Shown: one piece after another, positions 44,560 to 54,068 of the stretch
Position numbering within the stretch: position 1 is the stretch's first letter
Layout of the letters: each line of letters opens with the position of its first letter
Source of the DNA: an uncultured Ignatzschineria sp.
GTDB taxonomy: Bacteria; Pseudomonadota; Gammaproteobacteria; Cardiobacteriales; Wohlfahrtiimonadaceae
Direction of reading: 5' to 3'
Assembly (NCBI GenBank): GCA_945639195.1
Contig: CALZEE010000005.1
Coordinates: forward strand, 111,103 to 175,102
Length of the DNA stretch: 64,000 nucleotides
Notes under the pieces: generated by a model
Databases searched by the model: none
Told to the model about the DNA's origin: nothing
The model's input: only the letters and a program-made list of their open reading frames with translations
Translations under genes and position numbers: made by a program

Positions 44560-45701
44560 TACGATTGTTTTATCTCCTCTACGGTGGCGGCATCGACAAC
44601 AGAGGCATCAACTGATAGATTCTGGACGACGGTATCTTCGACAATATTCAGGGTAACCGACTGCGGCTGTGCAAGCGGATCATCTGTGCTATTGGCGGTC
44701 GCATCGCTACCATTTAAGGGACGACTCTGCACCTGCTTTACAAACCATTCTTGATGATCAATATCTTTCGCTTGTAAACAGAGCGTGACTTCAATTTGTG
44801 TAGGCTTAGTCGAAAGCTCTTCATCGTGCGCGATACGCTCTCTAAACTGAAGATAGAACGCAATCTGACTGCCCACCAAAATAATGACCCACGAGAGATA
44901 CATCCACATAATAAAGAGCACAACGCCAGCAAAACCCGAGTAAATTTGCGATTGCTTGCCGGACATTACCACAAACTGGGTAAAGAGTTTTCCCACAAAG
45001 AACCAAGTATTCGCCGCAATAAATGCCCCGATTAATGCCGGGAACATATTCACCTTACGGTAGGTAATAAAGAGATATGCTAACCAGATGACCACTGTAA
45101 AGATCGCGATGGAGAAGACCTGCCCAATCAAGAAATTGACGAGGGGATCTGTCACGAGCCCGCTAACTCTAAGGAAAATCGAACTAGAGAGGAAAGAGAA
45201 AGCGATAAAGGCAAAGATCGGACCGATCAATACCACAATCACATAACTGAGCAAGCGCTCTTTAAATGGTCGCCCTTTTTCAACGCGCCAAATCCGATTA
45301 AATGCAGACTCAATCGTCGTTAGAAGATTGATCGCGGTATAGAGCAACACGGCAAGCCCCGCTCCCCCAAGAATAACCCCGCGGGTATTTTCTACAAAGC
45401 CAATCAAGATCTTCACAAAGCTCTCTGCATTCTCCTCACCGAGGATTGACAAGCCCTTAAGCATCAATGGCTCGAGTTCATTATGCACACCAAAGCCTGC
45501 CAAAATAGAGAACGTGATCGCCATTAAGGGGACGATCGAAAGCATGGTTGTGTAAGTCAGTGATTGCGCACGCTCTTTAAAGTTTGCTTCACTGTACTGC
45601 ACAATAATACGATAGATGATCTGCAAAACGCTTCTCACCAATACAAAAGAACCTGTCTCAGACCAGAGCCAGGCTTCTAATTTTTGAATAATAGACTTCA
45701 T
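44559..45701 (-). CDS. YihY/BrkB-family inner-membrane protein
   Basis: 380 residues. Six membrane helices lie in the first 290 with the family stretch ERAQSLTYTTMLSIVPLMAITFSIL and SGFAGVVLFIMWMYLSWVIILVGSQIAFYLQFRERI. It is not an RNase; the old RNase BN label for this family is wrong. Function unsettled. A soluble C-terminal tail of about 90 residues (LCLQAKDIDHQEWFVKQ... and a Val/Asp-rich end) is an addition beyond the usual length. Confidence 0.9.
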   Translation of the reverse strand: MKSIIQKLEAWLWSETGSFVLVRSVLQIIYRIIVQYSEANFKERAQSLTYTTMLSIVPLMAITFSILAGFGVHNELEPLMLKGLSILGEENAESFVKILIGFVENTRGVILGGAGLAVLLYTAINLLTTIESAFNRIWRVEKGRPFKERLLSYVIVVLIGPIFAFIAFSFLSSSIFLRVSGLVTDPLVNFLIGQVFSIAIFTVVIWLAYLFITYRKVNMFPALIGAFIAANTWFFVGKLFTQFVVMSGKQSQIYSGFAGVVLFIMWMYLSWVIILVGSQIAFYLQFRERIAHDEELSTKPTQIEVTLCLQAKDIDHQEWFVKQVQSRPLNGSDATANSTDDPLAQPQSVTLNIVEDTVVQNLSVDASVVDAATVEEIKQS

Positions 45702-45746
45702 AGATTCCTTTTGATTTCCCTCAACACAATACTCACAAGGTGAATA

Positions 45747-46157
45747 TTACGCGAGCTTATCAAACCCATCTTTAATTAAAGTAATACGACGTTCTAAAGC
45801 ATCTGCCCCATATTGCGTACTGAGCTCAAAGTAACCCCACACAGGATTTGGCCACGCAAGGTCTGTCTCATAACGCGCAATGACGTGCACATGCAGTTGT
45901 CTTACGATATTTCCTAGCGCCCCAATATTGAGCTTGTCGGCATTAAACGCCTCTTGCATGACATTTGATGCCATGCGTAATTCTTTGAGTAATTGCTCTT
46001 GATCTTCAATCGTTAGATCGGTGATCTCTTCGATATTATCGCGTTTAGGCACGAGAATAATCCATGGGAAGCGCGCTTCATTTTGAATTCTCACCTCACA
46101 AAGTGCGAGATCTGTTACAAAGCGACTGTTTTTCGCCAACTCTTCATTTAAAGTCAT
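45747..46157 (-). CDS. HIT-family hydrolase with Q-x-H-x-H
   Basis: 136 residues. HIT fold with NIEEITDLTIEDQEQLLKEL, NIGALGNIVRQLHVHVIARYETD and WPNPVWGYF. The triad reads Gln-Leu-His-Val-His where Fhit/HINT have three His; the Gln form is common in this proteobacterial subgroup. HIT enzymes hydrolyse or transfer nucleotides (Ap4A-like substrates). Probably co-transcribed with yihY (45 nt). Confidence 0.88.
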   Translation of the reverse strand: MTLNEELAKNSRFVTDLALCEVRIQNEARFPWIILVPKRDNIEEITDLTIEDQEQLLKELRMASNVMQEAFNADKLNIGALGNIVRQLHVHVIARYETDLAWPNPVWGYFELSTQYGADALERRITLIKDGFDKLA

Positions 46158-46520
46158 AAACTCTCCTCCAATGCATTAATATTTATCATGTATATGAATC
46201 GATACTCCGTAAAATCATGGGTCGATATTACCAGATTAATGAATATTATTAATGAATATTCGTCATGATTCTCGTAATGGCTTTCGTAATACTCCTTCAT
46301 GCCACATCAATCTTCATGACGTCGTCTCACCATCGAATACGCACCTATTATGGGATTTTGCTATCGATTAATGCCGATTAATACCGATCCTAAAACTCAA
46401 CGTTGAAGTTCTCACACCTGATGCTGAAAATCGCCACCTGTTAAAAGTTCAACATTGAGATTCAATACTCACAAGCGCTAAAAAACCATGTTATACCTGA
46501 TTCCCCGGCATTTGATGACC
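46158..46520. other. Intergenic region between the HIT gene and the RNA candidate (363 nt)
   Basis: No gene is seen. It has a long dyad, CTCAACGTTGAA / TTCAACATTGAG, at about 46398-46473 around a 52-nt interior, and a TTAATACCGAT-type direct repeat at about 46366-46390. Part of it may belong to a longer RNA that includes 46521-46613. Confidence 0.4.
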
Positions 46521-46613
46521 GAATCTGTGCTTCTTCTACAATTATCTATCGCATTTTAAGGATTTGCAAAACTATTGCATGATCCTTAGATCTAAACCCA
46601 TAATTGCAGATTC
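46521..46613 (-). ncRNA. Structured RNA candidate downstream of zapA (6S-like position)
   Basis: On the minus strand a 14-nt 5' strand (GAATCTG-CAATTAT) pairs with ATAATTG and CAGATTC, with an 11-nt bulge between them. Inside is a symmetric 11/11 internal loop and a capped hairpin (TAAGGAT / ATCCTTA with inner TGCA / TGCA). The 3' side reads ATCCTTAAAATGCGA, close to a conserved segment of 6S RNA. ssrS normally sits just after zapA. At about 93 nt it is short for 6S (usually near 180), so it may be a core, a diverged form, or unrelated. Confidence 0.45.
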
Positions 46614-46631
46614 TTCTACCCCAGAAACGAC

Positions 46632-46654
46632 AAGAGCGACCCATGGTCGCTCTT
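46632..46654 (-). terminator. Hairpin after zapA
   Basis: AAGAGCGACC / GGTCGCTCTT, 10 bp with a CAT loop. The minus-strand tail is TTGTCGTTTC, a weak U-tract; the plus-strand tail is TTTTATAC. Confidence 0.55.
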
Positions 46655-46668
46655 TTATACATCTTGAT

Positions 46669-46950
46669 TTAAAACTCGTCTGCTTTTTTGGTAAGCGCGA
46701 CTAGCTGCTCTCTGAGCTTAAACTCGGTGAGTTCAATACCTTTCTCCGCACGCACTAATTCACTTGCGATGATAATGCCGGCCATAATTGCCGCCTTCTC
46801 AAGGGATAAACGCCCTCTTTCACGAAGTTTTGTAATCTCTTGATCTAAACGTGCTGCAGATTCACGCAACACTTCTTCTTCTGATTTAGGCGAACTAATC
46901 GGATACTCTTCATTCGCAATCTTTACAGGTACTACAATCATTTCTGTCAT
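46669..46950 (-). CDS. zapA: Cell-division protein ZapA
   Basis: 93 residues: VPVKIANEEYPISSPKSEEEVLRESAARLDQEITKLR at the front and a long C-terminal coiled coil. ZapA bundles FtsZ filaments at the division site. It is 9 nt after a ZapB-like coiled-coil gene and downstream of ubiH/ubiI. Confidence 0.93.
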   Translation of the reverse strand: MTEMIVVPVKIANEEYPISSPKSEEEVLRESAARLDQEITKLRERGRLSLEKAAIMAGIIIASELVRAEKGIELTEFKLREQLVALTKKADEF

Positions 46951-46959
46951 GGGGCGCTC

Positions 46960-47211
46960 CTACATATTTTGTTTCATAGATTCAACACGAGAAATCAACT
47001 TATTCAACTTATCAGACAATAACGCATTATCTGCAGCTAAACGCGCATTCTCTTGTGCCGTCGTTTGTCTGTGTGTTCCAAAATCAAGTTGTAGTGCTTC
47101 ATGTTTATCTTCTGCTTCTCTTAATGCAGTTGCTAAACGATTTTTCTCTTCTCCGAGCGCAATGATTTTTCTCTCTAGCGTCTCAAATGCAGTCTTTAAT
47201 GGTTCTGACAC
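46960..47211 (-). CDS. Small ZapB-like / TIGR02449-type coiled-coil protein
   Basis: 83 residues, almost all predicted coiled coil with heptad spacing (LKTAFETLERKIIALGEEKNRL, ENARLAADNALLSDKLNKLISRVESM). The last segment, LISRVESM, matches the RxExM/I end of the TIGR02449 family found beside zapA in other gammaproteobacteria. By position and shape it is a division-associated partner of ZapA. Confidence 0.78.
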   Translation of the reverse strand: MSEPLKTAFETLERKIIALGEEKNRLATALREAEDKHEALQLDFGTHRQTTAQENARLAADNALLSDKLNKLISRVESMKQNM

Positions 47212-47226
47212 AATTTTTCACCTTTC

Positions 47227-48438
47227 TTAGGGTTTAACAAAACTTGGGATATCGCCATAATACCCCATCGCCATCCTTGCCAGTTTTCTTTTCACAAAAG
47301 GAAACTTATCAGCGGTTGAGAGACCGAAGTTTCTCGCCCCTTTTACAAGACGTGATTGACTCGTTGAACTTCTCTTAAAGAGGTCCATCGATCCCATGAT
47401 TAACATATTATGTTTTTTACGGCGTTTTTCATAGCGTTTTAACATCGTCAAATCGCCAAGAGAGATTCCTGCCTTTTTCGCATTCATCAATTCTTCCACC
47501 AATGTCGCTGAGTCGAGGTAACCAATATTCACCCCTAACCCCGCCAATGGATGGATAGAATGCGCAGCGTCACCGGCTAACGCAAAGTTTTCTCGCACAT
47601 AGTTTTGGGCATGATTAAGACGAAGCGGATAAGCCCCTAACGTGCCGGCAATCTCAATGCGCCCAAATTTCCCTTCAAACCCATCGGTTAAACGATCTGA
47701 AAATGCGTCTGGGTCGAGCGCTAATAATTCATCGGCTTCTTCATAACTCGTATGCCATGCTAATGAGCAGCGCCCATCATTGAGCGGTAACAGCGCCAAT
47801 GGACCATTATCTAAGAAGCGCTGCCAACAGGTATTTTCATGACTTTTTTCTGCACGAACCTGCCCCACAATGGTCTTCTGCCCATAGCTCCAACCCGTTG
47901 TTGGAATATTCGCCCAGTCACGAACAAGCGATCTCCCGCCATCGGCGCCAATGATTAGCTCCGAGACATATTCGTCGCCATTGCTGAGCGTGACTGTTAC
48001 TTCGCCATTTTCACGCACAAATGATTCGAGCTTGGTGTTATCAACAATGGTGATGAGATCAAGCTGCTTCGCACGATCAATCAACACGCCTTGTGTCGCT
48101 TCGTTATCCATAATCCAGCCCAACGCATCTGAGCCAGTGCCTTCGGCATCAAAGGTCAGCTCACCACGGCCACCCTCATCCCATACATGCATATGTAAAA
48201 ATGGGGTAATACGACCACTATGCTGCAAGCCGTCCCACGCATCTACATATTCGAGCCACTTTTTACTCGATGGCGTAAAGGCCGAAACACGCAAGCCATA
48301 ATCATCGCTAGGATAGAGTTTTTCTAAAGGATGAAACTCGATAACCAATACTTTAAAGCCTGCTTTTGCAAGCCCAATCGCGATACTTGCGCCGACAAGC
48401 CCGGCACCATTAATAATGACATCAAAACGGTTACTCAT
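47227..48438 (-). CDS. FAD-dependent ubiquinone hydroxylase (UbiI/UbiF/VisC type)
   Basis: 403 residues. FAD-binding DVIINGAGLVGASIAIGLAKAG at the start, IIGADGGRSLVRDWA (about 165), and FALAGDAAHSIHPLAGLGVNIGYLD (about 285-310). Family members hydroxylate the ubiquinone ring at C5 or C6; UbiI versus UbiF cannot be separated by eye. YPSDDYGLRVSAF is typical of this branch. It is 127 nt downstream of the ubiH gene. Confidence 0.9.
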   Translation of the reverse strand: MSNRFDVIINGAGLVGASIAIGLAKAGFKVLVIEFHPLEKLYPSDDYGLRVSAFTPSSKKWLEYVDAWDGLQHSGRITPFLHMHVWDEGGRGELTFDAEGTGSDALGWIMDNEATQGVLIDRAKQLDLITIVDNTKLESFVRENGEVTVTLSNGDEYVSELIIGADGGRSLVRDWANIPTTGWSYGQKTIVGQVRAEKSHENTCWQRFLDNGPLALLPLNDGRCSLAWHTSYEEADELLALDPDAFSDRLTDGFEGKFGRIEIAGTLGAYPLRLNHAQNYVRENFALAGDAAHSIHPLAGLGVNIGYLDSATLVEELMNAKKAGISLGDLTMLKRYEKRRKKHNMLIMGSMDLFKRSSTSQSRLVKGARNFGLSTADKFPFVKRKLARMAMGYYGDIPSFVKP

Positions 48439-48565
48439 AAAATTCCTATCCTTCTCTATTCACAGGGACGCAAGCGCAATACATCATTATTAATACGTCG
48501 ACCTTGATGAAACCAGTCTTTAAGACCGATTTCGTTACTTGTTTATGAAGCTACTGAGTCTGAAA

Positions 48566-49771
48566 TCAGTATCCCATGCCAAAACGGGCAATCCGTTTTT
48601 TTAAGGGTTTAATAAAGTTAATTGTTTTCAACGCCATGTTACGAACCGCCGGGGCAAACGGGATATCAAGCCCGAAGCTTCGCACCAAGAAATCTGTGGC
48701 GCCCACCACCGTCACAACATCATGACGACGCTCACGCTGATAACGTTCTAAATCATGCAAACTAGGAATCACGCCGCCCGCAAAATAAGGCAAGAGTAAT
48801 TCGCAATCTCTAAAGCCAAGGTTGAGCCCTTGCCCTGCAATCGGGTGCAATGAATGCGCACTATTACCAATCAGGGTTAAACACGGCTTACAAACGCCTT
48901 TAGGTACCATTAACGTGAGATCCCACACATGGCGCTGCGTGACAGATTCGATCTCGCCCAAGTCATAGCCTAAACGGTAGATCACTTCATTCGCAAAAAC
49001 GCTATCAAGTGCGTTTTGCCAACGCGCCTTATCTTCACGATCTGCAATCATCACCACGGCCATCTCATGGCTACCGACCGGCAATAGCGCTAAAGGACCA
49101 TCACTCGTAAAGCGTTCGTACGCCATATTGTGATGCGGTCTTTCAAAACGTGCCCGGGCAATCACTGCTACTTGATTATAATCTGTATGGTACGACTCAA
49201 TGCCAGAGAGCATACGCAGATGCGAGTTCATCCCTTCTGCTGCAACAATCCAATCAAATGATTCGCGGCGTTTTTCACCTGCGTGTTGTAAATCACAGAA
49301 AGCAATATCTTGATGACCCGAAAGATCTTTCTCGACATCATAGTGCATTAAGCGCGTCTCATCGAGATACGTGATATTCGGGCAAGTATCAATCGCCTTT
49401 AACATGCCAAGCACTAAACGCCCCATGGGAATCAGCGCGCCAAAATCTTGCAAGTCGTGCTCTGAGGCAAAGAGCTCCACCTTTGTGGCGTACCCTTTCT
49501 CAGAAATGTGCACGCTCTCAATCGGCGTCGCGAAGGGTTTTAAAGCTTGCCAAATATTGATCGACTCTAAGAATTTGACCGAGCGATGCGAAAGCGCAAT
49601 CATTCGTGTATCTTGCTCTAACAAGGTATCTGTCGGTCTTTTTTTCTGATCAACCACCACAATATCGAGTGAGGAATCTTTTAACCCCAACGCAAAAGAG
49701 AGCCCAATTGGCCCCGCCCCTGAAATTAGCAGTCGCTTCTTTTGATCTTTCGTCATCTGATCCTCATTCAT
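48566..49771 (-). CDS. ubiH: FAD-dependent ubiquinone hydroxylase (UbiH type)
   Basis: 401 residues. KRLLISGAGPIGLSFALGL at the start, DTRMIALSHRSVKFLESINIW (the UbiH-like RxxALSxxS stretch), WIVAAEGMNSHLRMLSGI and LTLIGNSAHSLHPIAGQGLNLGFRDCELL. The NSAHSLHPIAGQG form of the FAD motif favours UbiH over UbiI. Promoter-proximal gene of the ubiH-ubiI-zapB-like-zapA run. Confidence 0.88.
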   Translation of the reverse strand: MNEDQMTKDQKKRLLISGAGPIGLSFALGLKDSSLDIVVVDQKKRPTDTLLEQDTRMIALSHRSVKFLESINIWQALKPFATPIESVHISEKGYATKVELFASEHDLQDFGALIPMGRLVLGMLKAIDTCPNITYLDETRLMHYDVEKDLSGHQDIAFCDLQHAGEKRRESFDWIVAAEGMNSHLRMLSGIESYHTDYNQVAVIARARFERPHHNMAYERFTSDGPLALLPVGSHEMAVVMIADREDKARWQNALDSVFANEVIYRLGYDLGEIESVTQRHVWDLTLMVPKGVCKPCLTLIGNSAHSLHPIAGQGLNLGFRDCELLLPYFAGGVIPSLHDLERYQRERRHDVVTVVGATDFLVRSFGLDIPFAPAVRNMALKTINFIKPLKKRIARFGMGY

Positions 49772-50038
49772 TTTTTATCTGCTCTATTGTAGCGAGCACC
49801 CAAAATTATCATTTGATATATCACAACTTTTGAGCTTTATCCCTTCGATACGGGTATCAATCGCCATCTAGCACGATGTAAATCCCGGCATTATTAAACA
49901 CTCCGCACAACTCAACACGGTTTGATGTGACTAAATTATGGTTTGAAGTGATCTTACTTGCGGGATTTCATAGACTAATACGCCAGCACCATTCATGATG
50001 AATAATGCCGGCAAATACGCTGCATCAATGGGTCTGTC

Positions 50039-50800
50039 TTATGCCGGAAGGCTTAAGATTTCATAACCATCTTCTGTTACTAAAATCGCATGTTCCCACT
50101 GCGCAGTGAGCGAGCGGTCACGCGTTACAGCCGTCCAACCATCATTGAGAACTTTTACCGCAGATTTGCCCACGTTGATCATTGGCTCAATCGTGAAGAT
50201 CATGCCCGGCTCCATAATATCCGTCACCATTGGTGAATCATAATGGAGCACTTGTGGTGCTTCATGAAGACTTAAACCCACGCCATGACCACAGAAATCT
50301 TGTACTACTGAGTAGTTATGCGCATGTGCGTGTTTTTGAATCGCACGACCAATATTTCTAAATGGCGCGCCCGGTTTCACTTCTTCAATCCCGAGCATCA
50401 TGCACTCATAAGTCACATCGACTAAGCGCTGCGCCAAAATTGAGACTTCTCCCACACAAAACATCTGGCTACTATCACCAAAGAAACCATCTTTATTCAA
50501 ACAGATATCAATATTCACGATATCGCCTGATTTAAGCGCGCGATCGCCGGGGATTCCGTGGCACACAACATGATTCAATGAAATACAGCTTGCCCCTGGG
50601 AATGGTGGCTGACCGTAGTTTAAGCTCCCAGAGATTAAGCCATCTTCTTTCATCCAACCAAGAATAAGGTCATCCAACGCTTGCGTCGTAACACCCGGGA
50701 CAACATGTGGCTTAATACGGGTTAAAAGAGATGCCACCGCTTGGTTTGCTTTACGGATGCCATCGATTTGTGTTTGATCTTTGATAAAAATTTGAGACAT
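50039..50800 (-). CDS. map: Methionine aminopeptidase
   Basis: About 253 residues from the ATG at 50800 (MSQIFIKDQTQIDGIRKA), chosen because AAAGGAA lies upstream and the protein aligns there. Type I: GASCISLNHVVCHGIPGDRALKSGDIVNIDICL, FCGHGVGLSLHEAPQVLHY, GMIFTIEPMI and WEHAILVTEDG, giving the five metal ligands. It removes the start Met from nascent proteins. rpsB is not adjacent in the window. Confidence 0.94.
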   Translation of the reverse strand: MSQIFIKDQTQIDGIRKANQAVASLLTRIKPHVVPGVTTQALDDLILGWMKEDGLISGSLNYGQPPFPGASCISLNHVVCHGIPGDRALKSGDIVNIDICLNKDGFFGDSSQMFCVGEVSILAQRLVDVTYECMMLGIEEVKPGAPFRNIGRAIQKHAHAHNYSVVQDFCGHGVGLSLHEAPQVLHYDSPMVTDIMEPGMIFTIEPMINVGKSAVKVLNDGWTAVTRDRSLTAQWEHAILVTEDGYEILSLPA

Positions 50801-51260
50801 ATTATTCTTTATTCCTTTCCTACAGCTATTTAATATCATGTGGGAGGGTCAACATCGGGTATCTACCCCGTTCATGATGAACAACCACTGTTACGGCATG
50901 ACTCCAAGAGAATCAATAGTATATCATTCCAAAAGCAGAGATTCTCTTCTCTACCAGATCAGGCTTGGCGGAATGCTTTTACTCGTTCTTGTATCCATTC
51001 CAGTACTTATTTCTGTACCTATTTGCCCTGCCTATATTACTTTGCAGTTGTAACAGTGACGTTATGACGATCATTTTACCGCTTTGCGGTGATCCTATTC
51101 CTAAAACGGAGATGATGTTTCATCCCAAACCACACTTCATCATTAGCCCGTACAATTCTAATCATCTAAAGCCATGCGCTAAAGTCACTACTGAAGTCAT
51201 TGACTAAAGGCATTCGCTAAAGGCATTGCCGGCGCTAACCGTAATACTCGTGATGCCTGC
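50801..51260. other. Intergenic region between map and dcd (460 nt)
   Basis: Holds the map leader and, near dcd, a half-motif ATTGCCGGCGC at about 51228-51238. No gene, repeat module or clear terminator is seen. Confidence 0.45.
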
Positions 51261-51827
51261 TTAGGTGCGAGGTAATGTTACGCCCGTTTGACCTTGGTAT
51301 TTACCTCCACGATCTTTATAAGAGACATCACACTCTTTGTCTGATTCGAAGAAGAGCATCTGCGCAACGCCTTCGCCTGCATAGATTTTTGCGGGTAAGT
51401 TTGTCGTATTAGAGAACTCAAGCGTTACATGCCCTTCCCATTCTGGTTCTAGCGGTGTGACGTTCACAATAATGCCACAACGCGCATAGGTTGATTTACC
51501 AAGGCAGATTGTGAGCACGCTGCGGGGAATACGGAAATATTCGACCGTACGCGCCAATGCAAATGAGTTCGGCGGGATAATGCAGACATCCGATACAACA
51601 TCTACGAAACTGTTTTCATCGAAGTTTTTAGGATCCACAATGCTTGAGTTGATATTGGTAAAGATCTTAAACTCATTACTACAACGTACATCATAGCCAT
51701 AGCTCGATGTTCCGTAGCTAATAATGCGACCTTTCTCATTCTCGCGAACTTGTCCTGGCTCAAAAGGTTCGATCATCCCGTTCTTTTCTGCCTGTTCACG
51801 AATCCAGTGGTCTGCTTTAATTGACAT
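51261..51827 (-). CDS. dcd: dCTP deaminase
   Basis: 188 residues from the ATG at 51827 ([22 protein letters not shown]), preceded by GGAAGG. The same 188-residue form as in pseudomonads: [68 protein letters not shown] and [12 protein letters not shown]. It deaminates dCTP to dUTP for thymidylate synthesis. It follows apbC on the same strand, a conserved gammaproteobacterial pair. Confidence 0.95.
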   Translation of the reverse strand: MSIKADHWIREQAEKNGMIEPFEPGQVRENEKGRIISYGTSSYGYDVRCSNEFKIFTNINSSIVDPKNFDENSFVDVVSDVCIIPPNSFALARTVEYFRIPRSVLTICLGKSTYARCGIIVNVTPLEPEWEGHVTLEFSNTTNLPAKIYAGEGVAQMLFFESDKECDVSYKDRGGKYQGQTGVTLPRT

Positions 51828-51880
51828 ACGTTTTTCCTTCCCTAATGAGTATTCACTCATGTTATTTGCTAAATGTGTTA

Positions 51881-51900
51881 AGCATCCCCGAAAGGATGCT
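51881..51900 (-). terminator. Weak hairpin between apbC and dcd
   Basis: AGCATCC / GGATGCT with a 6-nt loop; the minus-strand tail is TTAACAC, so termination would be partial. Confidence 0.4.
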
Positions 51901-51973
51901 CTTGAAATATTGACCGCTATTATAAGTTGATAATGCTGAAAAATAGATTTTCAAGCATGGATTACGCTTATCC

Positions 51974-53077
51974 CTACTTCAATTCGCTTGCTTGAGATTG
52001 CACAACAACTTTTGGGAAGCCTGCCATCTTATCGCGCTCACGAAGTGAGAGAACTGCTGCGGTCTTAATCGCAATCTCTTGGTAGAGTTTTGCTAATGGA
52101 TCATTCGTTGTGGCAGTCGGCTTACCGTTATCCACCTCTTCACGAATTTTGATATCAAGCGGCATACGACCTAATAACTGAATGCCCTCTTTCTCTGCTA
52201 ACGCTTTACCGCCATCTGTCCCGAAGATTGCCTCTTCATGACCGCAGTTTGAGCAGATGTGATAGCTCATATTCTCAACAATGCCGAGAATCGGAATACC
52301 CACTTTCTCAAACATCGTGATCCCTTTACGTGCATCTAATAACGCGATATCTTGCGGCGTTGTGATAATCACACTGCCCGATACCGGTACTTGTTGTGCA
52401 AGCGTTAATTGGATATCTCCCGTTCCTGGTGGCATATCAACGATCAAGTAATCAAGCTCCTTCCAGTTAGTCTCTTTCAGCATCTGTGCTAATGCAGATA
52501 CCGCCATCGGTGCGCGCCAAATTGCCGCATCACGATCTGCGATCAAATAACCGATCGAGTTTGTTTGTAAGCCTTGTGTTAAAACAGGCTCCATGGATTT
52601 ACCATCAATTGAGACTGGTTTTTCATGGCTGTTAAGCATCGTTGGAAGGCTTGGTCCGTAGATATCCGCATCCAAGATTCCGACTTTTGCCCCTTCATTT
52701 AAGAGCGAGAGTGCGAGGTTTACAGAGGTTGTTGATTTACCAACACCGCCCTTACCGGATGCAACTGCGATAATGTTTTTAACATTTGATAAGGCATGAA
52801 GCTGTCCTTGCACCTTATGTGCAACGACTTTTGTAGAAACTGATACTTCAACCGTTTGACCCGTTTTTTCGGCAATCTCTTTCTCAAACTGTGCTTTAAT
52901 CGCTTCGCTATGCGCTTTTGCATAGAAGCCAAGCACGATATTGACTTTAATCTGCGCTGATGAACTCTCGTTAAGCTCAATCGACTTAACGCAGCCCGCA
53001 GACACTAAATCCACCTCTAAGTATTGATCCGTATGTTGCTTAATAATATCTTCAATCATTGCTTTTGAAACAGTCAT
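51974..53077 (-). CDS. apbC: Iron-sulfur carrier ATPase ApbC/Mrp
   Basis: 367 residues. N-terminal MIP18-like domain, then the deviant Walker A ASGKGGVGKSTTSVNLALSL (about 105-125), ILDADIYGPSLP, DYLIVDMPPGTGDIQLTL and the cluster-binding pair in SYHICSNCG. It carries [4Fe-4S] clusters to target proteins. dcd follows 146 nt downstream. Confidence 0.95.
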   Translation of the reverse strand: MTVSKAMIEDIIKQHTDQYLEVDLVSAGCVKSIELNESSSAQIKVNIVLGFYAKAHSEAIKAQFEKEIAEKTGQTVEVSVSTKVVAHKVQGQLHALSNVKNIIAVASGKGGVGKSTTSVNLALSLLNEGAKVGILDADIYGPSLPTMLNSHEKPVSIDGKSMEPVLTQGLQTNSIGYLIADRDAAIWRAPMAVSALAQMLKETNWKELDYLIVDMPPGTGDIQLTLAQQVPVSGSVIITTPQDIALLDARKGITMFEKVGIPILGIVENMSYHICSNCGHEEAIFGTDGGKALAEKEGIQLLGRMPLDIKIREEVDNGKPTATTNDPLAKLYQEIAIKTAAVLSLRERDKMAGFPKVVVQSQASELK

Positions 53078-53469
53078 GAGTTCACCCTCGCTAGAACAGA
53101 TTTTAATTTCTCTCTATTCTAACACCGCTTCGCAAATAAATTAACCTAGGATCACCAAAGCAGTGAAATTAACGCTAAAGATCGTTGTACCAATACTTTT
53201 AAGCAAGCTTTTCAAGCGAATACACAGCCCACTTAAATCAAGTTTATGGCATAAAAAAACGAGACTCATCATCATGAATCTCGTTATTGATTCTAGCGAT
53301 AAAGATAAATCTTTCGCCAAATCCCGGCAAAGAGGCACTCAAGACACTAAAAAAATCCGCCAAATTCAATCACCTATATTTTTAAGAAAAGATCTCTCCT
53401 CAATCATAACGGCGACGGCAACAACCTTAAAGCAGCAACTGGCGAACTGATCCTGATAGCAGAACTAGC
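53078..53469. other. Intergenic region between tsaE and apbC (392 nt)
   Basis: Contains the tsaE terminator (53253-53285) and the start region of apbC. The plus-strand open stretch at 53163-53450 overlaps both and is not a gene. Confidence 0.5.
53253..53285 (-). terminator. Intrinsic terminator downstream of tsaE
   Basis: AACGAGA-c-TCAT / ATGA-a-TCTCGTT with a T-run (TTTTTTTAT) on the minus strand. Confidence 0.82.
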
Positions 53470-53943
53470 TTACGCATCCACCTCAACATGTGTGAGTAAC
53501 TTTTCGCCCTCTTGCGTTTCGGAAGACGCTGTCACGGTCAACACTTCCCCTACGCGAGAAAGTTTAAGCGTGATATCTGCCGGCGGTAATACGCCCTCGC
53601 CTTTCTCTGGCCACTCAATCAACCAAATGCCGGACTCTTCTAGTAATCCTAAATCAAAGAGCTCCAACGGGCTTGAGAGACGATAGAGGTCAGCATGTAA
53701 AATGGTGCGATCGGTTAATTCATACGGCTCAATTAAGGTATAAGTGGGGCTTTTTACGGGCCCTTTTACCCCAAACGCTTGAATAAAGTAACGCGAAAAG
53801 GTGGTTTTTCCCGCGCCAAGATTCCCCTCTAAATAGATTTTAAAATCTTGGTAATCCGCTTTCATCAACCACTTTACTAAGGTTCTTGCAAAAAGCTCTG
53901 TTGCTTCTTCTGTCGCTAATGTTTTTTGCCATTCGATTGTCAT
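53470..53943 (-). CDS. tsaE: tRNA t6A biosynthesis ATPase TsaE
   Basis: About 157 residues from the ATG at 53943, which has AGGGGAG upstream. Walker A EGNLGAGKTTFSRYF (about 44-58), SPTYTLIEPYEL, HADLYRLSSPLELFDLGLLE and LIEWPEKG. It drives the TsaB/TsaD complex that makes N6-threonylcarbamoyl-A37 in tRNA. It follows the MATE gene by 125 nt. Confidence 0.94.
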   Translation of the reverse strand: MTIEWQKTLATEEATELFARTLVKWLMKADYQDFKIYLEGNLGAGKTTFSRYFIQAFGVKGPVKSPTYTLIEPYELTDRTILHADLYRLSSPLELFDLGLLEESGIWLIEWPEKGEGVLPPADITLKLSRVGEVLTVTASSETQEGEKLLTHVEVDA

Positions 53944-54068
53944 GCTTCTACTCCCCTGACAGGTGCAATCACTGCACCGCTGATCGGTTCGATCAATAAT
54001 CTTGTAAGTCCATCGCTTCAATCCGGACAAGCCCTTTCTGAGCTTGCCCAGTTTTTCTTAAAATTATT

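Noticed and set aside
45747..46157. HIT protein treated as inactive because the first triad His is Gln
   Set aside because: The QLHVHV form is common in this proteobacterial subgroup, so it is noted in the annotation but is not evidence of loss of function.
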